From NCBI GenBank assembly GCA_900315755.1, contig ONAI01000011.1, forward strand, positions 1-34,683: a stretch of 34,683 bases of DNA, in the 5' to 3' direction. A model generated the notes under the pieces. That model ran no database searches. It was not told the origin of the DNA and worked only from the letters and a program-made list of their open reading frames with translations. A program made the position numbers and the translations under genes. Source of the DNA: an uncultured Ruminococcus sp. GTDB lineage: Bacteria > Bacillota > Clostridia > Oscillospirales > Ruminococcaceae. Shown here one piece after another: positions 22,459 through 30,561 of the stretch. Numbering within the stretch: position 1 is the stretch's first letter; every line of letters begins with the position of its first letter.

Positions 22459-24777
22459 ATGATAATCCACATTATCAAAAGAGACGGCAGAAAAGTGCCG
22501 TTCAATATCGAAAAAATCGCAAACGCAATCTTCAAAGCAGCACAAGCCAAAGGCGGAACAGATTTTAACGCCGCTATGGACGTTGCCGTAGAGGTTTGCA
22601 GATTATATGAAGAGCAAAACCCCGGTAAAGTGCCGACAGTTGAAGAGATTCAGGATCTCGTTGAAAAAACCCTTATCGAAAAAGGTCACGCTAAAACAGC
22701 TAAGGCTTACATTCTCTACCGCTATGAGCGTACACGCTCACGTGAGATGAAGACTAATCTGATGTGCGTACTCAACGAACTGACATTCAGTCCTGCTAAG
22801 GACAGCGACATCAAGAGAGAAAATGCCAATATCGACGGCGATACTGCTATGGGTACTATGCTCAAATACGGCTCGGTATCTGCAAAGGAATACTACGAGA
22901 TGTACGTTCTCGATCCTAAACACGCAAAAGCACACCGCGAAGGCGATATTCACATCCACGATCTTGATTTCTATACCCTTACAACTACCTGCTGTCAGAT
23001 TGATCTCAAGAAGCTCTTTACAAATGGTTTCTCCACCGGTCATGGCTATCTCCGTGAGCCTAATGATATATCAAGCTACTCAGCACTTGCTTGTATCGCT
23101 ATACAGTCAAATCAAAACGATCAGCACGGCGGACAAAGTATCCCTACTTTTGATTACGCAATGGCTGACGGCGTAAAAAAGACGTATGCTTCAAGATACA
23201 TTCAGAACGTCGGAAGAGCATTATCACTTATCGCTGATGTTGATAATGAAGACGAAATAGTAGCTTCTATCAAAAAGGAATTATTTGAAGGCAAGAACCT
23301 TAAACCAATCCTTGCCAACGATAACGGCTATCAGGAAAAGGAAAAGGAAATCCTTCTTAAATATACAAGCGAAGACATCGTTGACAAAATACAGGCATTC
23401 GCAAAGAAGAATGCCGAAAAAGAAGCCGACAGAGCAACATATCAGGCTATGGAAGCACTTATCCATAACTTGAATACCATGAACAGCCGTGCAGGTGCTC
23501 AGACTCCGTTCAGCTCCATAAATTACGGTACTGACACTTCACCTGAAGGAAGAATGGTAATCAAGAACGTCCTGCTCGCTCAGGAGGCTGGTCTCGGTAA
23601 CGGCGAGACACCTATCTTCCCGATACACATTTTTAAGATCAAGGACGGTATCAACTATAATCCAACTGATCCGAATTATGATCTTTTCAAGCTTGCCTGT
23701 CGGGTATCAGCAAAGCGTCTGTTCCCGAACTTCTCTTTCATTGATGCACCTTATAATCTTCAGTATTACAAGGAGGGCAATCCTGATACTGAGATCGCAT
23801 ACATGGGATGCCGTACAAGAGTTATCGGAAACAAGCATGATCCTTCACGCGAAATAGTAACAGGACGCGGTAACCTCAGCTTTACATCTATCAATCTTCC
23901 TCGTCTTGCCATCAAGGCAGACCATAACGTAGGACTGTTCTTCGATATGCTTGATGACATGATGGATCTCGCAATAGATCAGCTTATGCACCGCTTCAAC
24001 ATTCAGTCGCAAAAGCGTGTAAGAAACTTCCCGTTCCTTATGGGACAGGGGATCTGGATTGATTCGGACAAGCTTTCTCCCGATGATACAGTAGGGGAGA
24101 TACTCAAACACGGAACTCTTTCAGTTGGATTTATCGGACTTGCCGAAGCTCTCAAGGCACTCATAGGCGCACACCACGGTGAAAGTGAAGAGGCTCGTGA
24201 GCTTGGTATCGAGATAATAACCTCAATGAGAAAACGTCTCGACGAGGAATCAAACAGAACAGGTCTCAACTTCTCACTTCTTGCAACTCCGGCAGAAGGT
24301 CTCTCAGGACGTTTTGTACGTATGGACGCTAAGAAATTCGGTATAATCGAAGGCGTTACAGACCGTGATTATTATACAAACTCATTCCATGTACCTGTAT
24401 ACTATCCGATAAGTGCATTCGACAAGATCAAGATAGAAGCTCCATATCACGAGCTCACAAATGCCGGTCATATCAGTTATATTGAGCTTGACGGCGATCC
24501 GCTCGAAAACCTAACAGCATTTGAAAAGATAGTACGCTGCATGAAGGAATCCGGTATCGGATACGGTGCGATCAATCATCCGGTAGACCGTGATCCATGC
24601 TGCGGATACACAGGCATAATCGGCGAGGTGTGTCCTTACTGCGGAAGAAGAGAGCACACAAACAATGTCGCTTTCGATCGAATCCGCCGTATAACAGGCT
24701 ACCTTGTTGGTACGCTCGATCGTTTTAACAACGGCAAACGCTCAGAAGAGCACGACAGAGTAAAGCATAATGTTTAA
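22459..24777 (+). CDS. nrdD: Anaerobic (class III) ribonucleoside-triphosphate reductase
   Basis: NrdD makes deoxyribonucleotides under anoxia using a glycyl radical. The 772 residues begin with an ATP-cone allosteric domain (IKRDGRKVPFNIEKIANAIFKAAQAKG, about 3-90). Near the C-terminus is the zinc site (DPCCGYTG and CPYCGRRE), followed by the glycyl-radical loop RITGYLVGTLDRFNNGK. GGAGGTAA sets the start. It is followed 9 bp later by its activase nrdG. The NrdR box over the leader indicates repression when dATP is plentiful. Length and motifs are complete. Confidence 0.97.
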   Translation: MIIHIIKRDGRKVPFNIEKIANAIFKAAQAKGGTDFNAAMDVAVEVCRLYEEQNPGKVPTVEEIQDLVEKTLIEKGHAKTAKAYILYRYERTRSREMKTNLMCVLNELTFSPAKDSDIKRENANIDGDTAMGTMLKYGSVSAKEYYEMYVLDPKHAKAHREGDIHIHDLDFYTLTTTCCQIDLKKLFTNGFSTGHGYLREPNDISSYSALACIAIQSNQNDQHGGQSIPTFDYAMADGVKKTYASRYIQNVGRALSLIADVDNEDEIVASIKKELFEGKNLKPILANDNGYQEKEKEILLKYTSEDIVDKIQAFAKKNAEKEADRATYQAMEALIHNLNTMNSRAGAQTPFSSINYGTDTSPEGRMVIKNVLLAQEAGLGNGETPIFPIHIFKIKDGINYNPTDPNYDLFKLACRVSAKRLFPNFSFIDAPYNLQYYKEGNPDTEIAYMGCRTRVIGNKHDPSREIVTGRGNLSFTSINLPRLAIKADHNVGLFFDMLDDMMDLAIDQLMHRFNIQSQKRVRNFPFLMGQGIWIDSDKLSPDDTVGEILKHGTLSVGFIGLAEALKALIGAHHGESEEARELGIEIITSMRKRLDEESNRTGLNFSLLATPAEGLSGRFVRMDAKKFGIIEGVTDRDYYTNSFHVPVYYPISAFDKIKIEAPYHELTNAGHISYIELDGDPLENLTAFEKIVRCMKESGIGYGAINHPVDRDPCCGYTGIIGEVCPYCGRREHTNNVAFDRIRRITGYLVGTLDRFNNGKRSEEHDRVKHNV

Positions 24778-24786
24778 GGTGATATA

Positions 24787-25287
24787 ATGGAACTCAGGAT
24801 AGCCGGAACTGTCAATGATTCTATCGTTGACGGTCCCGGAATCAGATTTACAATTTTTACACAAGGGTGTCCGCACGACTGCAAAGGATGTCACAACCCG
24901 CAGACGCACTCATTTGACGGCGGAACAGTAGTCGATACAGACGAACTGCTTGAAAAGATCAAGTCTAATCCGCTTCTTGACGGTGTAACATTCAGCGGCG
25001 GAGAACCATTCTGTCAGGCAAAGGCACTCTCAGTGCTTGGAAAGCAGATCAAAGCACTTGGCATGAACGTCATTACCTATACTGGTTATACATTTGAGCA
25101 TTTATGGCACGACCGCTGCGACAGCAGCTGGATAGACCTACTTGAAGTTACCGACTACTTAATTGACGGACCTTTTATCCTTGAACAAAAGGACTGGGAA
25201 ATCAAATTCAGAGGAAGTTCAAACCAGCGCTATATTGACTGCCAAGCAAGTATAAGAGAAGGTAAAGTTATAGAAACCGAACCATAA
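24787..25287 (+). CDS. nrdG: Anaerobic ribonucleotide reductase activating enzyme (radical SAM)
   Basis: NrdG uses S-adenosylmethionine and a [4Fe-4S] cluster to put the glycyl radical on NrdD. The 166 residues carry the radical SAM motif CPHDCKGC in its CxxxCxxC form, preceded by the NrdG-typical DGPGIRFTIFTQG. The glycine-rich SAM segment FSGGEPF follows. It is co-transcribed with nrdD (9-bp gap) and closed by a terminator directly downstream. Confidence 0.96.
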   Translation: MELRIAGTVNDSIVDGPGIRFTIFTQGCPHDCKGCHNPQTHSFDGGTVVDTDELLEKIKSNPLLDGVTFSGGEPFCQAKALSVLGKQIKALGMNVITYTGYTFEHLWHDRCDSSWIDLLEVTDYLIDGPFILEQKDWEIKFRGSSNQRYIDCQASIREGKVIETEP

Positions 25288-25290
25288 AAA

Positions 25291-25326
25291 AGCAGCCGGA
25301 AGGGAAGTCTCCCAACCGGCTGTTTT
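25291..25326 (+). terminator. Intrinsic terminator after nrdG
   Basis: Stem CAGCCGG / CCGGCTG (25293-25299 with 25316-25322) with an inner GGGA/TCCC helix and an AGTC loop, followed by TTTT. Confidence 0.88.
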
Positions 25327-25341
25327 AGTTTATAAAACGGT

Positions 25342-25535
25342 AAAAAATATCCGCCTTGCCGTCATATAGTGAATGAAACCCGCACTCAGCAGGTGGGTAA
25401 ACGCCCGAGTGTTTCTCGCTCCCTTCTTCCCGTGGGGAGGTCTGCAGTCCACAAACGGAGCTGAATTCCCTTTAAAAATGTGTTGGATCAAATGAACTAT
25501 ATTTCACCGAACAAGGCAGATTATTTACTTTTGCT
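25342..25535 (-). ncRNA. ssrS: 6S-like small RNA (candidate)
   Basis: This is a transcript of about 190 nt with no reading frame. It has its own consensus promoter and ends in a run of T (read leftwards ATATTTTTTA). The 5' and 3' parts form a 10-bp closing stem (25521-25512 with 25358-25349, one G-T pair). Inside it a second helix pairs ATATAGT with ACTATAT. The middle is GC-rich and partly unpaired. Size, rod shape, an open centre and a 3' arm ending in GACGGCAAGGC all resemble 6S RNA, which binds sigma-A RNA polymerase. I recall 6S-1 of B. subtilis lying near rarA (yrvN), and rarA is about 1.3 kb away here. It could instead be another stand-alone RNA. Confidence 0.52.
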
Positions 25536-25541
25536 AATTAT

Positions 25542-25570
25542 ATTATATCACTATTATAAGCAAAAGTCAA
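25542..25570 (-). promoter_or_regulatory. Promoter of the 6S-like RNA
   Basis: Minus strand TTGACT (25570-25565), 17-bp spacer, TATAAT (25547-25542). It faces into a non-coding stretch, which is the main evidence for an RNA gene. Confidence 0.8.
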
Positions 25571-25609
25571 TACCTTATTAAAGATTTTTTGTGATTTTTT
25601 GTCAAGATT

Positions 25610-25909
25610 TTACATTTCTTCACTTTCAAAAGCTTCCTGCATACGCTGAAGGAAGAATCCTGATACTTCTTCAAACTCATCATCATCATCAATAGAAGCA
25701 AGTATCTCCTCACCGTTATCGTCGATAGTTTTAAGTATAACAATATCGCAGTCAGAGTTAAGGAAGTCCTCGTCCTCAACAGCTGGAACCATACAATAAT
25801 ATTGCTCACCATTGATTTCAGCAGCATCGATCAATTCAAAATTCTTTTTGTTGCCATCATCATCAATGAGTTCAAAAAGCTCAGGGGTGTATTCATTCAT
25901 TTCTGACAT
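25610..25909 (-). CDS. DUF1292 family protein (YrzB-like)
   Basis: A small acidic cytoplasmic protein of unknown function. The start at 25909 is behind GGAGATAACT and gives 99 residues beginning MSEMNEYTPELFELIDDDGN. The longer frame to 25966 overlaps the promoter and adds an unlikely N-terminus. The core matches DUF1292: ELIDDDGNKKNFELIDAAEINGEQYYCMVPA. It ends with an Asp/Glu-rich tail (SIDDDDEFEEV). In many Firmicutes this family lies with yrrK or rarA-region genes, in keeping with rarA nearby. Confidence 0.85.
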   Translation of the reverse strand: MSEMNEYTPELFELIDDDGNKKNFELIDAAEINGEQYYCMVPAVEDEDFLNSDCDIVILKTIDDNGEEILASIDDDDEFEEVSGFFLQRMQEAFESEEM

Positions 25910-25948
25910 AGTTATCTCCAATCCGGCTAAGCGCCATGTAATATAAAT

Positions 25949-25977
25949 ATTATACAATGAATACACAAAAAATGCAA
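25949..25977 (-). promoter_or_regulatory. Promoter of the DUF1292 gene
   Basis: Minus strand TTGCAT (25977-25972), 17-bp spacer, TATAAT (25954-25949). Start near 25942, giving a leader of about 33 nt. Confidence 0.78.
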
Positions 25978-26088
25978 GTGGAAATGATAACCGCCTTCTG
26001 CTTTATTAAATATGCACTAAATGCTAATCTCGTTTTTGTGCACACCAACGATTTATACCAAATTGTGATACATCTTTATAATTTTATA

Positions 26089-26117
26089 TTGACATTTCAC
26101 AAAATGTGTGGTATTAT
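26089..26117 (+). promoter_or_regulatory. Sigma-A promoter of the ~640-nt RNA
   Basis: TTGACA (26089-26094), 17-bp spacer, TATTAT (26112-26117). A consensus -35 and good -10 drive a region with no long reading frame. Expected start near 26124. Confidence 0.85.
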
Positions 26118-26123
26118 ATAATC

Positions 26124-26767
26124 AAGATAAAGGAAGAACCAGAATTGAGGTTCTCCAAGCTGTAATTTACTTGGACTGAGGCACAAACCTCAATGTAAAT
26201 TATTAAAAGCGGAAGGGGTGGTGAGTCCAATGGAAGAAACTATCGGACAGCAGCGTGAAGCCGGCGGGCTTGCTGAGTAATTGAAACGCATCAAGAGGGA
26301 ATATAAGCTTGTATCAGCTTGTTCCAAAGCGTGAAGTTGCAAATGTTAAGATTTCAATTATAAAGCGGACGTATTGCTGACTGAAAACGGCTTCATGTCT
26401 AAACTCAATTTGGATACAGGATTATCTGAAATTTCGACAATGAGTCTTTAGATAAATTCAATCGAAAATAAATGGTAAAGGTTGAGTCCAATGAGAATTT
26501 AGTACTTTATTCTATGGTATCGGTGGCAGACGTTACAGTCTGTACGGAATGACCGATAATATTCTAAGTAATAAGGTGAGTCCGATGAGAAATTAATTTG
26601 CTTAATTACTTTTTGAAAGAATGTGGTGCTATAAAAAAAGCAATGTATTCTACAAATATCTGAACCGAAAGGGTGAGTCCAAAGGGTAATTTAGCTAAGT
26701 GATGAAAGTCGCTTTACGATTGTAAAATTGAATATGATAAAAGCCCCGAAGGTCTCTCGGGGCTTTA
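26124..26767 (+). ncRNA. Large free-standing structured RNA with four GAGUCC repeats, family unknown
   Basis: The region has a consensus promoter, an intrinsic terminator and many local helices, but no reading frame over 16 codons with a plausible start. A motif of the form AAGG(k)TGAGTCC(r)ATGAGAAT recurs with GAGTCC at 26223, 26484, 26578 and 26675; the last three are 94 and 97 bp apart. Between the repeats are hairpins: CAGC/GCTG with AAGCC/GGCTT (26249-26274), TATCGGT/ACCGATA with CAGAC/GTCTG (26518-26558), and AGAAT/ATTCT with TGC/GCA (26619-26652). Equivalent outer helices recur with different bases: ACTTTATT with AATAAGGT, then ACTTTTT with AAAGGGT. Size and layout resemble large ornate RNAs such as ROOL, but I cannot confirm membership. 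Function unknown. Confidence 0.72.
26740..26767. terminator. Terminator between the large RNA and rarA
   Basis: 10-bp stem AAAGCCCCGA / TCGGGGCTTT (26740-26749 with 26757-26766). It is flanked by A and T tracts on both sides, so it probably works for the RNA (+) and for rarA (-). Confidence 0.9.
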
Positions 26768-26793
26768 TATTTGCATAAAACATCATCGAACTA

Positions 26794-28065
26794 TTATTTG
26801 CTTTCAGCTATGATTTTTTTACGATATTGCAGTGCAGCCTGCTCCTGCTTGTTATCTGCAAACTCATAATAGACGTGATCCTTCAAAGCATCCGGAAGGT
26901 ATTGCTGCTTAACATAGTGATTCGGATAATTATGCGGATATAGGTAATGCTGTCCTACAATCTTAGCACCTGCTCCGTCGCAATGCTTGTTCTGAAGATG
27001 ACGTGGGAAGTCAAGTGCATCACAGCTTCTGAGGTCGCTCAAAGCAGCGTCAATAGCAGCACAAGCACTGTTAGACTTTGGAGCTGTCGCCATAAGTATT
27101 ACAGCCTCAGCAATAGGCAAACGCGCTTCCGGCAGTCCTAACTGCAAAGCGGAATCAACACAAGCCTTCACGATTGGAACAGCCATAGGGTAGGCAAGTC
27201 CCACATCCTCAGAAGCTATGCAGAGCATTCGTCTGCACAACGAAATAATGTCACCAGACTCGATCAGCCGTGCTGCGTAATGCAGTGCGGCATTTTCATC
27301 TGAACCTCGAACCGACTTGTGAAATGCAGAAAGAATATCATAGTGCTGATCCCCGTCACGATCATATCGCATATTGCTGCGCTGTGCAAGTATTTCAAGC
27401 GAACTCTCAGTGATGCTGACAGTATTCTCAGAAGCTTCGCCGCATAACACAGCCAGTTCCGCTGTATTCATAGCTTTTCTTACATCTCCGCCGCAACTGT
27501 AAGCAATTTTCAGGATTATCTCATCGGAAGCATTGATCTCATTTCCGCTTTCCTCTGACATGATCCTGAAAGCACGTCTTATTGCCGGAACGAGCTGTTC
27601 AGCACTCACTGGCTTAAATTCAAAAACTGTACTTCGACTGATAACAGCATTGTAAACAGCAAAATATGGATTCTCAGTAGTTGAAGCAATCAACGTAATA
27701 TCGCCGTTTTCAATGTATTCAAGTAAACTCTGCTGCTGCTTTTTGTTAAGGTACTGTATTTCGTCAAGGTAAAGCAGAATGCCGTTTTCGCTACCAAAAG
27801 TACCAATATCGGCAACAACATCCTTGATGTCAGAGAGCGAGGCGTTCGTGCCGTTGAGCTTATAAAGTGACATACCGCAATTATCAGCTATGATACGGGC
27901 AACTGTTGTCTTGCCGACTCCGGAAGGTCCGTAAAAAATCATATTAGGCACAGTACCGCTTTCAATAATCTTACGCAAAGGTTTTCCATCGGCGAGAATA
28001 TGCTCCTGACCAACAACATCGGCAAGAGATTTCGGACGTATTTTATCAGCTAACGGTGCAGACAT
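26794..28065 (-). CDS. rarA: Replication-associated recombination ATPase RarA (MgsA)
   Basis: RarA is an AAA+ protein related to clamp loaders that acts at stalled replication forks. The 423 residues begin with the family opening PLADKIRPKSLADVVGQEHIL. Walker A is YGPSGVGKTT, Walker B LLYLDEIQYL, and the sensor region STTENPYF; a C-terminal tetramerisation domain holds the string VGQHYLYPHNYPNHYVKQQYLPD. It is the last gene of a three-gene leftward operon, 11 bp after the membrane protease gene, and ends at the shared terminator. Confidence 0.95.
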   Translation of the reverse strand: MSAPLADKIRPKSLADVVGQEHILADGKPLRKIIESGTVPNMIFYGPSGVGKTTVARIIADNCGMSLYKLNGTNASLSDIKDVVADIGTFGSENGILLYLDEIQYLNKKQQQSLLEYIENGDITLIASTTENPYFAVYNAVISRSTVFEFKPVSAEQLVPAIRRAFRIMSEESGNEINASDEIILKIAYSCGGDVRKAMNTAELAVLCGEASENTVSITESSLEILAQRSNMRYDRDGDQHYDILSAFHKSVRGSDENAALHYAARLIESGDIISLCRRMLCIASEDVGLAYPMAVPIVKACVDSALQLGLPEARLPIAEAVILMATAPKSNSACAAIDAALSDLRSCDALDFPRHLQNKHCDGAGAKIVGQHYLYPHNYPNHYVKQQYLPDALKDHVYYEFADNKQEQAALQYRKKIIAESK

Positions 28066-28076
28066 AACAACTCTCC

Positions 28077-28739
28077 TTAAAATAACATATCAGTATTATT
28101 TCTCAACGGACTTTTCAGCGATTTCCAGCATTGGTATCCGGCATAGCATAAAACAACGGAAATCAAAGTACGCAATAAAATAGCAACAGGCTCAATAAAA
28201 ATACCGACAGAAGCATTAGAAACAGTGTGTGTAAGTATAGCTGCGGACAAAGTTACAAAAGATTTTTGTTTATGTATGCCATAAAAAATTATGACAGCCA
28301 CAGCAGCATCTGAAATTACTTCTGTGGATACAGAGAATAACTGAAAAAACAATATATCAGGTGCTGCATTACCAGTACCTATCAATCCAAGACAAGTAAT
28401 GCCTATACCAAATTCCTCATAAGCTCCGTGACCTATGGAATAAGTAACAGCATCCTTACGGTTATCGTATGAAGTCAGAAAATAGCGCATCATCAGGTAC
28501 TTGGTGCTCTCTTCAAGAATTCCGAAAAGCAGCCCTTGCTGTATGTAAAAAAGGATAGGGGAGCTATGATCGAATCCCGAACGTATAGCGTTGCCGGCGA
28601 TAAAAACCGGAAAGCATACTAAAAACGCCGCAATAGCAGGGAAGGGCTTCGCGCCCGTTTTTTTATACCAGAATATCAGCAGAATGGTCGGGGTGCAAAG
28701 ATTCAGCAATCCGGCAAGCAAACAGCTCAGATCTTTCAT
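28077..28739 (-). CDS. YhfC-like predicted intramembrane metalloprotease
   Basis: A 220-residue protein with about six hydrophobic segments. The motifs of the YhfC/CPBP-type intramembrane protease group are EES-TKY at about E76/E77, GHGAYEE (H104, E108/E109), and a later His in ILTHTVSNAS (about 170). Together these form a plausible zinc site within the membrane. Its start overlaps the stop of the upstream DUF3795 gene (ATGA), so the two are translationally coupled, and rarA follows 11 bp later. Substrate unknown. A PrsW-like assignment is the main alternative. Confidence 0.72.
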   Translation of the reverse strand: MKDLSCLLAGLLNLCTPTILLIFWYKKTGAKPFPAIAAFLVCFPVFIAGNAIRSGFDHSSPILFYIQQGLLFGILEESTKYLMMRYFLTSYDNRKDAVTYSIGHGAYEEFGIGITCLGLIGTGNAAPDILFFQLFSVSTEVISDAAVAVIIFYGIHKQKSFVTLSAAILTHTVSNASVGIFIEPVAILLRTLISVVLCYAGYQCWKSLKSPLRNNTDMLF

Positions 28740-29134
28740 AGCTTACCTGTCTTTATAAAAGCTATCAAGGTCTCAATATCGTCAAAGCTGTCATAATCTC
28801 CGATAATACCTTCTCTATGATAGACGATACCGGCTTTTTCGTTGCTTTCGAGATGATCTAACAGATCGTCCAGACCGTATCTTCTTGCATACTCTGCAAA
28901 AGCTCGCGGCTTTATCTTATCCGCATACAGACCTTTTTTGCAGTTTAATGGCTCACATTCATAGCAGCCGTTTAAATCCTTTTCAATGACGCATTTTCTG
29001 TTTTCGCACCATTCTGCATCCTTGCACCACGAAAGTTCAAGAAATCCGTCGCGTTTACAGCCTTTACATTCAACATTTTCAGAGCATAAGCAGCAAGCCA
29101 GTCCACATCTTGCTATTCCGAGTTCGCGTTTCAT
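28736..29134 (-). CDS. DUF3795 Cys-rich protein
   Basis: A 132-residue soluble protein whose N-terminal half has eleven cysteines in CGLACCLC, CKGCKRDG, SWC, WCENRKC, CYECEPLNC. This is the pattern of DUF3795, which probably binds zinc or an iron-sulfur cluster. The C-terminal half is helical and ends in an Asp-rich segment, FDDIETLIAFIKTGKL. No enzymatic role is established for the family. It is first of the DUF3795-yhfC-rarA operon. A GGGGGTG ribosome-binding site precedes the ATG. Confidence 0.78.
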   Translation of the reverse strand: MKRELGIARCGLACCLCSENVECKGCKRDGFLELSWCKDAEWCENRKCVIEKDLNGCYECEPLNCKKGLYADKIKPRAFAEYARRYGLDDLLDHLESNEKAGIVYHREGIIGDYDSFDDIETLIAFIKTGKL

Positions 29135-29160
29135 AGCACACCCCCATAACTATAAAAATC

Positions 29161-29187
29161 AAGGGACGGACAGAACGTCCGTCCCTT
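29161..29187 (-). terminator. Intrinsic terminator after glyA
   Basis: An 11-bp perfect stem (29161-29171 with 29177-29187), loop of 5. Read leftwards it is followed by TGATTTTTATAG. It separates glyA from the DUF3795 operon. Confidence 0.88.
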
Positions 29188-29197
29188 TCGGTAATTC

Positions 29198-30454
29198 TTA
29201 CTTATAAAGCGGGAACTTCTCGCAGATAGCATTTACGCCTGCACGAATCTCATCAGCCTTGTTCTCGAAATCAGTAGCGCAAAGATAAATGTACTCAGCG
29301 ATCTTTTCCATTTCCTCAACACCAAGACCTCTTGTAGTAACAGCCGGAGTACCGATACGGATACCGCTTGTTACAAACGGCTTTTCAGGATCATTGTGGA
29401 TAGCATTCTTATTTACTGTGATATAAACCTCATCAAGTCTGTGCTCAAGCTCCTTACCGGTGATGTTGAACGGACGGAGATCAACAAGCATGAGGTGATT
29501 ATCAGTACCGCCTGAAACGAGGTTGAAGCCTCTCTTGAGAAGACCTTCAGAAAGAGCCTTAGCATTAGCAACGATCCTCTGCTGATAGTCCTTGAACTCC
29601 GGCTTGAGAGCCTCACCGAAGCAAACAGCCTTAGCAGCGATAGTGTGCATAAGCGGACCTCCCTGAGTACCAGGGAAAATAGCGGAATTGATCTTCTTAG
29701 CAAGAGCCTCGTCATTTGTGAGGATAAGACCGCCTCTTGGACCGCGAAGAGTCTTATGTGTAGTAGTAGTGGTGATGTCAGCATAAGGAACAGGTGACTC
29801 GTGACAGCCAGCTGCAACGAGACCTGCAATATGAGCCATATCTACCATAAGAAGAGCACCGACAGAATCTGCGATCTGGCGAAGTCTCTTGAAATCAATT
29901 GCTCTTGGATAAGCACTTGCACCAGCAACGATAAGCTTCGGCTTATTTTCGTCAGCCAGCTTCTGAACTGTATCATAGTTTATCATTTCTGTTTCATCGT
30001 CAAGACCATATGAAACGAAATTGAAGTATTTACCTGAAAGATTTACAGGTGAACCATGTGTAAGATGACCGCCGTCAGCAAGGCTCATACCGAGAACAGT
30101 ATCACCGGGTTGGAGTACAGCAAAGTAAGCAGCTGTATTAGCCTGTGCACCAGAATGAGGCTGAACATTAGCAAATTTAGCACCAAAGAGCTTGCAGGCT
30201 CTTTCGATAGCAATAGCCTCTACTTCATCAACGCACTGACATCCGCCATAGTAGCGCTTTCCCGGATAACCTTCAGCGTATTTATTAGTAAGAACACTTC
30301 CCATAGCAGCCATAACAGCAGGGGAAACGATATTCTCGCTTGCAATGAGTTCAAGATTTCTCTGCTGACGAGCAAGTTCCTTATCCATAGCTTCGCCGAC
30401 AGCCGGATCATAACCCTTGACAAAGCCGATTGAATCCATAAGATCGTTATACAT
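29198..30454 (-). CDS. glyA: Serine hydroxymethyltransferase
   Basis: This PLP enzyme interconverts serine and glycine while loading one-carbon units on tetrahydrofolate. The 418 residues match the family. The PLP lysine lies in [24 protein letters not shown] and the [11 protein letters not shown] substrate region are present; the C-terminal domain has [13 protein letters not shown]. The start has AAAAGGAGTG upstream. It is a single-gene transcript with its own promoter and terminator. No riboswitch is visible in the short leader. Confidence 0.96.
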   Translation of the reverse strand: MYNDLMDSIGFVKGYDPAVGEAMDKELARQQRNLELIASENIVSPAVMAAMGSVLTNKYAEGYPGKRYYGGCQCVDEVEAIAIERACKLFGAKFANVQPHSGAQANTAAYFAVLQPGDTVLGMSLADGGHLTHGSPVNLSGKYFNFVSYGLDDETEMINYDTVQKLADENKPKLIVAGASAYPRAIDFKRLRQIADSVGALLMVDMAHIAGLVAAGCHESPVPYADITTTTTHKTLRGPRGGLILTNDEALAKKINSAIFPGTQGGPLMHTIAAKAVCFGEALKPEFKDYQQRIVANAKALSEGLLKRGFNLVSGGTDNHLMLVDLRPFNITGKELEHRLDEVYITVNKNAIHNDPEKPFVTSGIRIGTPAVTTRGLGVEEMEKIAEYIYLCATDFENKADEIRAGVNAICEKFPLYK

Positions 30455-30508
30455 TTTTTAGCACTCCTTTTGATTTTAATGTCTTATATGCACGAGCATT
30501 ACTATATT

Positions 30509-30537
30509 ATTATACCTCAAACCGGAAATAATTTCAA
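30509..30537 (-). promoter_or_regulatory. Promoter of glyA
   Basis: Minus strand TTGAAA (30537-30532), 17-bp spacer, TATAAT (30514-30509); start near 30502, leader about 48 nt. Confidence 0.82.
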
Positions 30538-30561
30538 TAGGGAATCGCAAAAAACACGAAA

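Noticed and set aside
26200-26240. T-box or RNase P signature in GGGGTGGTGAGTCC
   Set aside because: The T-box GGGTGGNACCGCG and the RNase P GAGGAAAGTCC elements are not actually matched, and the surrounding helices do not fit either family.
26124-26767. CRISPR array suggested by regular ~95-bp repeats
   Set aside because: Repeats are imperfect, spacing is too long, intervals form hairpins, and no cas gene is present.
30455-30561. Glycine or tetrahydrofolate riboswitch before glyA
   Set aside because: The predicted leader is only about 48 nt and shows no aptamer-like structure.
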